Shown here piece by piece: positions 1 through 9,552 of a stretch of 35,000 bases of DNA. Position 1 is the first letter of the stretch, and the number at the start of each line of letters is the position of its first letter. Source of the DNA: Chromera velia (Eukaryota; Sar; Chromeraceae); contig JAHBMJ010000508.1 in assembly GCA_018398765.1 (NCBI GenBank), forward strand, positions 2,400 through 37,399. Direction: 5' to 3'. The notes beneath the pieces are model-generated. The model saw only the letters and a program-made list of their open reading frames with translations. It did not search any database and was not told where the DNA came from. The position numbers and the translations under genes are program-made.

Positions 1-18
1 CCCCCCCCCCCCCCCCCC
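1..18. repeat. Poly-C run at window edge
   Basis: The window opens with an uninterrupted run of C. It may mark a low-complexity end or a contig or gap boundary. Nothing else can be said of it. Confidence 0.8.
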
Positions 19-285
19 TGTGGCCGCTGCAGCCGGCATAGGAGTCGCACCTGCACTGGCTGCCCCTATCAGTGCATCCATTTCGTCTTCTTCCTCCCCG
101 GATACCTCGATCCTCTCCACCACGATTCCTCCCGACCGTAGATCTGACGTCACACTTCCATTCCCCCCACTCACCCCCATCCCCCCCATCCCCCTAGTCA
201 TCGGCTGCACAGATGGGTTCTCAGCACGCCCCCTTTCTCCCCCCTCTCCCCTCCCCCTTCCAGCCAGAGCACCAGTGAGTATGTT
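1..285 (-). CDS. Possible 3' or internal part of an unknown minus-strand gene
   Basis: Reading leftwards from about 285, the minus strand stays open to the window edge. It gives a Gly/Arg-rich stretch, then a more protein-like section containing GIVVERIEV and GEEEDEMDAL, then Ala- and Gly-rich low complexity at the poly-C run. The plus strand is also open here (20-373) but reads as Ser/Pro/Ile low complexity, so the minus frame looks the better candidate. No domain is recognised, and neither start nor stop lies in the window. The sequence is compositionally biased, so both open frames may be chance. Confidence 0.25.
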
Positions 286-319
286 CCTCACTTCTTTGAC
301 ACCCACCTCCCACGCTAAC

Positions 320-1637
320 TTCTATAAACATTTAGAGTCACCTAAAAATTGGGAGTTACCAATTTTTAAATAGGAATTTTTTAGGACCGCCGAAAAAAAA
401 ATTGGTAGTACCAAACAAAAAAAGGGGACTCAACTTGAAACTTTTGTTTTGTGTGTCATAGTGCACTACTAACGCAATACAAAACGGACAGTGGACAGCT
501 TTACACAAGCTACACGTACCAGTAAAAAAAATAGAGCGAAAATCGATCCAATTGACCATGTAAGCCTACCAGAATTCAAAATCCCTCCATATGCCGGACG
601 GATCTTGACAAGTGTGAAGAAGTCGGCTTTCGCGAGAACCACCTGGAGGTCAAACAGCGGAATTTCACAGGAATTTCCCCTTTGTTGTCTCTGCTTTTCT
701 TTTCTATCCTGCGGTCCGTTCAACATGATATTTTGCATATCGCAGGCGAGGGTGAAGCGAAAAAAGAGCTGGGACTTTTTGTTGTTTAGGCAGTAAATGA
801 GAAGAAACTCTTTCAGATGGAGGAATTGAATTCGTTTCTGTTTGATTCAGATACGTGGCAAAAAACAGGGCTGCCCCCTACTCATGCAGTAGGTCCGAAG
901 GATTCCGAGAAACAATAAAAAGATTAAATTGGGGGCTGCAGATGTCAGACACGTTTTCCCTTGCGTGGTTAAGTTCATGGAAAAAAGGTGCCCGGACATT
1001 TTTATTGCAGAAAACCCTTCTACTTGTTCTTTTTACTTGCATTCATGGATCCTTTCCACGTTGACAGGTTCAATCATGGATGAGAAACTTGCAGAGCTGA
1101 AGACGGTGATAAAGACTTGGTAAAACCTTTTTTGCAAGTCTTATAGGTGGGCGGTCCCGAAGACTTACTTCTACTCGCACTTCCTGGTGTGGATCCGTCG
1201 GTTTGGGGGGTTGAACACAGCGGAATGCTACGGCTTTGAATCGTATCATAAGAAGGTTTGCAAACGTTTTGTCTTACAGGGGGGACGTTATTCATATGAT
1301 CGTTTTATTCTGGAAGATCTGGTTTTTGCGTGGTTGTGCAAGAGAAAGAAAGCCATGCAAGCATATTTTGCCGATGTGTCACGCCGGGAGGGACTTCGAG
1401 CATGAATAACACTATAAAACTATACAAAACTTGTGGATTTATGAAGTTATGTGCAGCCACAACACTGTCCTATTACAGCGTTCTTTCTTTTCACATATAT
1501 TTTACTTTCGAGGAGAAGTTATAAAATTGGTAGTAAAAAAAAAAAAAATGGGTGTTGATTTTCTTAAAAATTGGTAGTTAGTCCTACAAAAAAATTGGTA
1601 ACTCCCGATTTTTAGGTGACTCTAAGTGTTCATAGAA
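320..1637. mobile_element. Decayed DNA transposon with 48-bp terminal inverted repeats
   Basis: Positions 320-367 and the reverse complement of 1590-1637 match at 45 of 48 bases. The shared core includes GAGTCACCTAAAAAT and GGGAGTTACCAATTTTT. Just inside both ends are further copies of AATTGGTAGT (around 391, 1526 and 1568), which look like subterminal repeats. No clear target-site duplication is visible beside the ends. The interior carries transposase-like peptide remnants in one plus-strand frame, interrupted by stops. This is therefore an old, probably immobile class II element of about 1.3 kb. The superfamily is not certain. Confidence 0.75.
929..1405 (+). pseudogene. Transposase C-terminal remnant
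   Basis: One frame runs from about 929 to a TGA at 1403-1405, broken only by an in-frame TAA at 1121-1123. After the stop it reads on as NLFCKSYRWAVPKTYF and then SHFLVWIRRFGGLN, followed by ECYGFESYHKKVCKRF. A pattern of SHF, WIRRFG, then E..HK..K is reminiscent of the C-terminal part of large plant, fungal and protist transposases (CACTA or KDZ-like), where a conserved His-Lys follows the last acidic region. That family link is from memory of the pattern and is tentative. A further open piece in the same frame at 491-796 may be an upstream fragment. The setting between inverted repeats supports a transposase origin. Confidence 0.5.
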
Positions 1638-1740
1638 TTTGTTCTTAATAATGAATTAGAGTGTAATGACTGCGGTTAAAGACTAGTCAGCCCCTGTCTA
1701 GCCTGTACACAAAATTTTAGCTTCAAACTCCATGTACTTC

Positions 1741-1890
1741 TTTCACTAGACTAGGTACCAATTTTTTAAAATTGGGATGATGATGATGATAATGATGGTT
1801 GAGGGTTAAATCCTAGATTTAGCGAGTTACTGGCGGTAAAAAATTGGTAGTACTACCAATTCGACGCCCAATTCAACTCCCAATTCATTA
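1741..1890. repeat. Second cluster of AATTGGTAGT-type repeats with a 20-bp palindrome
   Basis: Outside the 320-1637 element the same vocabulary recurs: GGTACCAATTTT near 1755, AAAATTGGGA near 1770, a perfect 20-bp palindrome at 1842-1861 (AATTGGTAGTACTACCAATT), and three further CCAATTC copies up to 1886. A GATGATGATGATAATGATG stretch lies between. It is probably a solo end or nested fragment of a related element. Confidence 0.55.
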
Positions 1891-3531
1891 GGGGATCGAT
1901 CTCAAAGGCTGTTGCACAACATGCGGCCCCGGAAAGTCAAAGTTCACACGGCCCGGGAAAGCAGCTGTCGTCTATATAGGCTATCGTCAGGGCACTATGA
2001 AGTCATCGCCACCGTTATCTCTGGCGTGACTCTCTGTAGCTTTACGCTAGATCTAGTGAGCCTTCGGAATTGTATGCTCAGCTCCTGCGTTGACGCTGAG
2101 GCCCGGCCACTCCAGTAACGCTGGCCCCGCCCGGCACCCCCACCCTCCCGCTCCTGAAGGCCTCAGGCGGCAAAGGTTCCCCAACTACTTCTCCTCCTTC
2201 GACCCCCTCTCCTTCGAGCTCTTTTAAGGCAAATATATCATCTTTCAAACAAGCTAGAACATGTAAAAAACCTTCAAAAATGTTAGGGAAGTCATAACTA
2301 TGCTATACATAGGCTTAATTTTGCTATACAAAGTGTTTTTAATTTATTTGCCAGCTGAGAGCCCCTTACATAGGCGAAATAGGGTCCATTATCACATAGG
2401 TCACTGCCGGGATGCGTTGAATTGGCATTCGAATCCAGAAGACACGCAAAGCACGTACTGTTAAGTCGACCATGCAGATCCGTCTGACAATTTAAAAAGT
2501 TTCAGAGAGTCGATGCATGCAGCTGTGCATCCACCGGCCACGTACACATGCAGCCCCACACGGCTCACTGATCGAGCACTCGTTCTCTTGCGACCTCTTC
2601 CTGTTCAAGGACTGCTTTGCGACACAAGACAGGTGAGAGCGCAAAGAGAACCCAGTGTTCATACAAGCAGGCGGGGAACAGTCATTGAACAGAAAAATGC
2701 TCAACACGAAAAGAACTTTGAAAAGCAAAGAAAAGAAGAGCGTGGAACAAACTAAGGAGAAGCAACCGTCTTCCAAGCACATACACATGCATGCGCACCC
2801 TTTCAATAGGAAAAATGCCGGATTTGGGAATTATTCTGTCTGATCATTCGAAGAACCAGAAAAGAAAGAAAAAGAAAGAAAAAAAGGAGGAAGGAAAGGA
2901 AGGAAAGAGAAAGAAAGAAAAAAAAAGAACGATTTGTATCTGCGTTGATCGCCTTTGCGACACTTTGCAGAAAACTCACTCGGATGAAAGATGCAACATG
3001 AGGAAAGACAGCCGACAGGACAGAGGGGGGTGGGGAGAGGGAACAAGAGCGAGAAGTGCCACAACCATGCAGACAAGCTCGCAACGGACAGAAAAAAACC
3101 TCAAATTCGTCGATCTGATCGACGAGAAGATCGTTCAAGACAAAGCCTGCAAATCCGGGCTAAACCTTCTGATGGTAGAGATGCGAGGAGGAAAACAGAT
3201 GCTCCCTCGTTGAATTGCTTTGAAGGCTTTCGGCCTTCCCTTTTGTTCTTTCTTTTTGCACAGAGCCCCTCTCGGTGCGTTCATTCTCGCTCTTCTTTCT
3301 TTGACTCTTCCATCCCTCCATCCGACATCTGAAGGTGACGTACTCGGGCAGTCGGACAGCCAACCAAGCGAGCGTCATGATTCAAACAAACCACCCAAGC
3401 ACGCACGCACGCATGCACAGTGTCCCGGCACGGATCCCCTGAATTCCTTGTTGCATGGATCACTCGAATCCCCCCATGCATACATCATTGGGGGATTATT
3501 TCAGTCAGTCAGTGAGTGAGACGTCGGAAGT
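1891..3531. other. Intergenic, no supported gene
   Basis: Small open frames occur on both strands, but none has splice support, a domain or convincing composition. The stretch holds TGCATGCA at 2514-2521 and TGCATGC at 2788-2794, a purine tract, and CAGT/GTGA tetranucleotide repeats at about 3499-3520 close to the flavodoxin stop. Confidence 0.6.
2858..2936. repeat. Purine tract (AAAG/GGAA)
   Basis: About 80 bases are almost purely A and G on the plus strand, made of AAAGAAAG and GGAAGGAA units. It yields spurious Lys/Glu-rich and Phe/Leu-rich open frames on the two strands. Confidence 0.85.
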
Positions 3532-4822
3532 TCAGAACGGCATTCCTTCGGACTTGAGCTGCTCGACCCACTTCTTGCACCTCCCCTCAGAAAGGTCCGA
3601 CTGGTTGTCTTCGTCCAAGGCGAGGCCGACGAACTTGCCGTCCTTCACGGACTTGCTCTCACTGAATTCGTACCCGTCTGTAGACCAGGCGCCCAGCATC
3701 TTCGCACCCTTGCCCTTCAGACACGTCCACACCTCCTCCATGGCGTCGCAGTAGTAGTCTGCATGTACGTACACATGCACACATGCAGGCGTGAAGCAGT
3801 CAAGGAAGGTCTCATCGTCCACTGCGAACTAGACAGATGCTTTGCAAATTCCTTGTCTCCGTTATCTGGTGTGGAAGGCAACTGAAAGAATTTTTCAAGG
3901 GAGAGAGAAGGATGAATGAATGCTACACCAGGAGCCCCCCTCCCACCCCAGGTAATTGTGCATGGACAGCTACGTAGCCTGGCTAGCTGCCTTCCTGGCT
4001 ACTGACCTCCATAGCTCTCCTGGTCCCCGAGTCCAAACACGGCCACCGACTTCCCCGACATGTCCAGCTTTGGGAGACGGTCGTAGAGGAAATCGTCACT
4101 GCGAACACCAGAAGCGAACAACAGGGGAGGGACATTCACGCAGCTGTCAAGTTGAGGACAAACCAAGAGGGACATGCACAAAACCGGCTGATCTACCCGA
4201 GCATGTATGCACGTCTTTGTACCCGCAGCAAAAGAGTGTCAGACGGGCGTCCCTCGCGCCCTGAGAGAGCGGAGACAGCAGACGGGCTTCTCAAACAAAA
4301 ACACTCCCGGCCTTCCTCTTCCTGTCATTCGATTTGCTCACTCCCCGACTGACATTCCGGTTCCAGATCTGTAGTCATCAGCACCCGTGTTCCATGTGGG
4401 TGCGCCAACGATGATCCCGGACAGCTGAGCAAGGTCCTCGTCGCTCCAAGAATCCACGTCAGCAGCATCGGCACCCGACGCGCTGGAGATATACTCGGCA
4501 CAGGCTTCCCTGCAGACACATGGGAGAAGAAAAGAGAAGAGGGAGACAGAGAATGAACGTTCATAGGCTGGCCGGGGTGGAGCAAAGAACCATCGCAGAC
4601 CTCAGTCTGTTCACAAACGATCAGAAGGGACGAGACTGACGTGTTTCCGTTCTGCGTTGAGTAAACGATGCCAACTTTCATGTTAAGAATACTCCGTGGG
4701 CTTCCAGCCCTCACGGTCCGTCTCTGGGGAAGCAGCGCTCTGCCTCGTGACACCAAGGAGAAAGCCCAGGAAGGGACACAGGAGGAGAGGAGGGCGACGG
4801 AGACAGCAAGTTTGGACACCAT
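3532..4822 (-). CDS. FLDA: Plastid-targeted long-chain flavodoxin, four exons
   Basis: Exons on the minus strand are 4822-4641, 4509-4354, 4098-4007 and 3758-3532 (TGA). Joined they give 218 residues in frame; an upstream Met at 4867 would add 15. All three donors are GTCAGT. Flavodoxin is the FMN electron carrier that replaces ferredoxin at photosystem I when iron is scarce. The FMN-phosphate loop is IVYSTQNGNT. The first isoalloxazine loop is GAPTWNTG, and GDQESYGDYYCDAM carries the second. WSTDGYEFSESKSV through DEDNQSDL is the long-chain insert region. The N-terminus is a two-part plastid leader: a hydrophobic signal peptide ending PSWA, then Phe and a basic Ser/Arg-rich stretch up to the mature start MKVGIVYS. 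The upstream Met would put a polar extension before the signal peptide, so 4822 is preferred. The gene is divergent from the calpain-like gene. Confidence 0.93.
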
Positions 4823-4867
4823 CTTTGAGTGCTGTTTGGTGGGAAGTGCGGAAGAGTGTACAGACAA

Positions 4868-5415
4868 AGGTAGAGAACGATCTTTGTGGGGATTTTATTC
4901 GGATTCAGAGTGTGCGTCGAAACTGGAACTCTGCCATCCGAGGGTGAAGAGATGGTTGGGTACGTGGGGAGTGATGGAGTGCTTTGACTAGCAGTACAGA
5001 GGCTGAAGACGACGAGGAGACGGCAGAAAACTGCCCTGCGCGGCCCCGCATCACCCCGTAAAGTCACCGGAATGTGCTTTTTTGGTGCTCGCACGGAGCG
5101 GCCGTCTCCTCCTATTCAAGTTCCGAATAATCGGCTTTTCATCTATCCAGACTGACATGCAGCGTACGCTGCTATATAAGCGGCTGCTTTCGTGCAAAAA
5201 AGGGTCAAGTCTGAAAGCCCAACTCGTCCAATGACCTGCAGATACCCGGAGGTTTCTGTTCTCCGCAACACTCAAGACGGCTGTCTTTTCCTGCGAAAGA
5301 GAAAATCTGGTGGGCTTTCCAAGCCTCCTCAGACTGTCTGGTCTTTCTGCCTGTTGACTACTCGATCTGAATCGTCTGGGTCCAGTTATATATAGACTTC
5401 CCACCGAGAAAAAAA
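4868..5415. promoter_or_regulatory. Shared divergent promoter region, flavodoxin (-) and calpain-like (+)
   Basis: About 550 bases separate the two start codons. A TATA-like CTATATAAG at 5170-5178 reads well on the plus strand and also gives TTATATAG on the minus strand. A second TATATATAG lies at about 5387-5395, only some 20 bases before the calpain ATG, which is too close for a normal leader, so the first site is the better candidate. Transcription starts are not visible from sequence. Confidence 0.4.
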
Positions 5416-8025
5416 ATGGGTTCAGGGTGTAGTGCCAGTGCCAGTGAGCAAGCCATCAATGTCGTTGAGGAGCAGGGCGTGCATTCCAAACTGACTGTCT
5501 ACATCACCAAAGCAATGTACGCGTCTCGCTCCGACGAGAGCCAGGTCAGTCAATTGAACTCCGAGTTGCCTCCGAGGAACCCTCAAATTCTGCAGAGCTC
5601 GATCCAAAGAAATTTTTTGCACTTGCCTTTGGATCTGTGTGCAGGGGCGGGACGTCACTGACATCGTCAGAGCTGCCGTGAATTGTCAGACGCTCACCTT
5701 AGCGGTGAACAACGGAACCCTTGGAGGCGACCCCTGTCCGGGCATTGCCAAAATGCTGGTCGTCTCCCTTTCCAACGGTCGTAAGCTTACCCGAAACGAA
5801 GGCGAATCGTTTGATGCCTTAAAATTGGGGGGTGGGGGTGGTGGGGAGATTCAGATTCTGTCTGCAATCTACCAGACCAAAAACGACAATGGCGCCCATG
5901 CAAAGGAAGATATCACTGACAAGATCCGCTCCCTCGTCTCCAACGGTCGTTTGATGATGAGAGTAGACGGTTCCTGCATCAAGGACATCGCCCCTGGTGT
6001 CCTAAAGCATCTGATCATCACATTGTCCAACGGTGTCGAACAATCCTTCGATGACTGCTCGAAGGTCGTGATCGAACTCCGTCCAGGCGCACTCTCAGAT
6101 CTCGACAGATGGAGAGCAGACCCCCAAAATGTACCTGCGCCTACATGGAAGCCCCCCCAGGGAACGATCTATCCAAAGAAGAAATCCTAAAGGCACTCAG
6201 AGATGCAGGGATCACCCCTGGCTACACACCTCCTGGAAGTGACGTGCCCATGTATTTTGTGGGGGGAGACCCCGAGCCGGTTGTCGCATCCCTCGTTCGC
6301 GACTCTGGCAAGCGCTTCATTGATCCGTGGTTTGTATACGAAACCCACGACGCAGAGAAGGCAGACCTCGAGCTGACATATGTGAAACCGACAGACTTCC
6401 ACCCTGAGCCTTCTCTGTTCCATAGCCCCGAGGAGGCAGATGAGGGAGACGGGGGGAAGACCAACAAACTCGTGCACGACAGAGACCTCGAGCAGGGTCT
6501 CTTCTGTGGCATCTCCGCGTGGACCCGCAGCATCAACGCACTCCCCAATCCCCCCGTTGTTGAATGCATTTCCCCCAAGACAATCTCGCCTGAGGGTGTG
6601 TATTCATACCGAATCTTCGCCAACGGAGAAATGGAAGCGTACGTTCTTACTGATGACTGGTTGCCCTCCCCCAAAGACTCCAACAGACCCTATGACTTCC
6701 ATTCCTCACGCACTGGTAATCGTATTGCCTGGCCTATGATCTTCTGCAAACTTCTCTGTCGGGTCAACGGCAGTGACTGGAATAGATAGCAGCACGACAA
6801 TTACCGAAAGTGGAATGCCAAACACCCCCAAGGCTCCTACACAGACTGGTCCCCCTACATCCACCAATGCTATGAATCCATACGCCCTGCCAATGCAGAG
6901 CACTGTGCAGATGCCGCAGAGATGTTCGGCACTGATGCAATTGCCCTGACAGGCTTTGGGGGTGGAAACGATGAATTGGGTCTCGTCGGAGCCCACGGGT
7001 ACTCGATAGTCGCCGCGTACCTAGACCAGGAGGGGGGTAGATTCTTCACATTGTGGAAGAACCCATGGCAGGGCGGTGCACCGAACGAAAAGTTTCCCTG
7101 GAGCCCCACCTCCCCCATCTGGCACGAACACCCCGACCTTGCCTCCAAACTGCAGCACGGAATTCTCGATGTCGACGGTTGTTTCTGGGTGGAGAGAAAG
7201 CCCCTGATGGAGCACGGCACACAGAGTGGAAGGATGAACCCGATTCTCTCTCTCCCACCATCTGCAGGGTACCAGACCCAGGCAATGGTGGGGACAATCA
7301 AGCAGCACACCCGGAAAGAACAGTGTCCTACTGTGGTCGTCTCTGTCCCTACAGTGTCCGATGCCTCAGATGGCAGTGCAGTGCTTTACTGGGGGGTCGA
7401 GACACACCGCAACAGATGGCAAGCAAAGAATCTTCGTGTCTACATTGATGTACACGAATGCAACGAGGACGGATCGGGTGTTTACTCAGAGTGTGTGAAG
7501 ACCACTGAGGGGGCATGCTTTGACTTGGGCAGAGAGCCCTATCACCACCGTCTCCGCATACCTGCGGGAAAGAAGTATGCCCTAGTTGTTAGACCCCATT
7601 ACTGGGATGCCGACAATATTAACCCAGAGGGAGAGCCGTTCTCCCTCCGTCTTTGTGCCAAGGGAGGAGTGGAGACAGACAGAAAGTTCATCTCGTTTTC
7701 AGACCTGTCTCAACTCAGTGGACAGGCTCCTGTCATCACAGAGATGCGAACGAAGAGAAGAGAAAAGTATGGAGACCCAAACTCACCCATCAAGCTGGCA
7801 ACACACCATGGAGAGGACATCACCCTTGATATCCAGTATTTGGTCAAGGAGAGAGATCCATTGTTCGTGTCTGGTTCCTCCTTTAAGCTTAAGCTCGATC
7901 ACACCACAAAGAAGTTCTGGCCAGACTTCGCCCCTGGCGTCCCGAAGAAATTTATCATTGAACTCCGTGACGGTCAGAGATTCGACCACCAGGATGGGGA
8001 CTTGGTCACATTCCCTCTTCCATAG
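5416..8025 (+). CDS. Calpain-like cysteine protease homologue flanked by DUF3395-like modules (frame broken)
   Basis: Exons are 5416-5544 and 5645-8025, donor GTCAGT, about 836 residues if two breaks are ignored. The N-terminus MGSGCS fits N-myristoylation at Gly2 plus palmitoylation at Cys5, predicting a membrane-held protein. Two modules of the form A-x-Y, then D-[VI]-T-D, then PG-x-x-K-x-L-x-[VI]-x-LSNG follow (about residues 30-90 and 120-190), with a third at the C-terminus (about 760-835). The pattern resembles the DUF3395/DnaJC11 C-terminal family. The calpain core lies between: a Cys region EQGLFCGISAW near 328 that lacks the usual GDCW, His in VGAHGYSIV near 493, Asn in LWKNPWQGG near 515, and DVDGCFWV. 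A C2-like region follows. Breaks: a one-base loss at the C run near 6152 and an in-frame TAG at 6787-6789. Homology resumes directly after each. It may be catalytically inactive, or a pseudogene. Confidence 0.8.
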
Positions 8026-9548
8026 ATGATGCATGCATGCATGGATGAATGGATTGACTGCTTGTCTCCTCTTCCTTGCCTTTCTGTCTGCGCTTGTACC
8101 TTTGAGTCTCCTTGTCTGTCTTCTGGCCTCTGCTTGGCAGGCAAGCAGAGCATCAATCCTAGTTAGAGAAGAGAATTGAATGTGCGGACGTGAGCTGCAT
8201 GTTATTCTTTCTATCAACGATCGAGTGTTTCTCTCCTGTCTTTGTCTCCCTGCATGTCACGCCTGAAAGCGTGAAAAGGTGGCAAGGGCAGCATGTACAG
8301 ACAAGCAGACAGACTGAGGAAGGGACAGACAGGAAGCTGGACAGATCGAGTGACACGTGCATTGACAAACGTGACAGTTCCCTGCACCATATTGCCAGTG
8401 CTCGACAGAAGGAAGGCACAGAAATAAATATTCTGTTGTATTTTATTGAGTGTTTAAGTCTCGTTGAATGAGGAAAAAGTTCTGACAAACTGCTGTAGTG
8501 TCTTGTGAACGGTCATTAACAGTAGTAGAGTCGCTTAGCTCTGCGCAAGGCAATATAAGCCGGTATAAGCAGTTGGGTCGCCTACTTCAATTTAAGTTCT
8601 TTTCATGGTTGTTTGTGGTCTTTTTCTTTCTTTTTTCTTGTTTCTTTCCTTTTTTTTTAAATTTTTTTACTAAAATTTGAGTAAAAACTTCGAAACTGCA
8701 TATCTACAACTATATACTTATTTTTACGCCATTTTTACAAATTCATTAACTTAGACACAACATTTGGAAGAGAGTGATGGACTTAATTGACTTAAACTGA
8801 CTTTATAAAGACGAATCAGACTGTTTGTATATATCTTTTGCTACCTATTGCTACTTAAATTCCTACTGTCGCCTTTGTACCTAGCTTTGTGCTCAGCAGT
8901 ACCCAGCAGCACTATAAGCTACTGCAAGCTTTCAGCGCACTGCTGTGAATCTTGAACATAAAAACAATTGCGGCCTCACCCGATGTGCATTATTGCAGTT
9001 AATTCCAGTAAGATGCGCTGTTGTCTAACAGTTCGAGGATCGACTCATGCAGGTTATAGGCGTTTATCGTTGTGTGCATCCCTCTGCTGTGCAGGCATGT
9101 CGCGCGCGCGCGCATTGCGAGCGCAGGATGCAGAGAAATTCTGGAACACGCGCGCATTGCATGCACGACCGCTATAAAACCGATACACACTTCGATCAAT
9201 GATCGTATATGCAATGCAGAACATGCATGTGTGTCAGCGTCTTACTTGAGTTGGTTGCAGAGATCTCCGGCTTCTCCAAGCTTGAAGAGCCATCGCCAAT
9301 TCAAGTGAGTATTGGCACACCCATATATATACCCCGGTACGTGCAGCAATGCAATTGCAGAGCGAACTCGCATCAATACATGTAGAACTGCATGCATGTT
9401 GACTCAATTACTGACCCACTCGCTCGATTGAAAGGCACACCGGAAGACAGGCAGGCAATATCCCGGCACCACAACAGTTCTTCTGAACGCCTGTCATCGA
9501 TCAATCTGTTCCTCTCTTCCCCTCTCACATGCAATAGCCGATGAGGAG
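8026..9548. other. Intergenic between calpain-like gene and the large unknown gene
   Basis: No supported gene. The stretch has TGCATGCATGCATG at 8030-8043 right after the calpain stop, TGCATGCA at 9158-9165 and 9389-9396, a CG-alternating run near 9101-9114, and an AT-rich section at 8640-8900. TATATATA at 9324-9331 lies about 220 bases before the next ATG and is a plausible core promoter for it. Confidence 0.55.
8423..8428 (+). terminator. Possible polyadenylation signal of the calpain-like gene
   Basis: AATAAA lies about 400 bases after the stop codon. Polyadenylation signals in this lineage are not known to me, so the call rests on the hexamer alone. Confidence 0.25.
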
Positions 9549-9552
9549 ATGA
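9541..9552 (+). promoter_or_regulatory. Three-codon upstream ORF overlapping the start codon
   Basis: ATG AGG AGA TGA starts eight bases before the chosen ATG, and its stop overlaps that ATG (ATGA). If the transcript includes it, it could tune initiation at 9549. Confidence 0.35.

Noticed and set aside
2791-3213. 140-residue plus frame
   Set aside because: The first half is a purine microsatellite. The second half has no splice or domain support.
4325-4867. 180-residue minus frame as a complete protein
   Set aside because: It runs through the first flavodoxin intron in the wrong frame and diverges from flavodoxin after the FMN loop.
6787-6789. TAG reassigned as a sense codon in this organism
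   Set aside because: The same gene and the minus-strand gene at 34087 appear to end in TAG, and other frames stop normally, so a local lesion or error is more likely.
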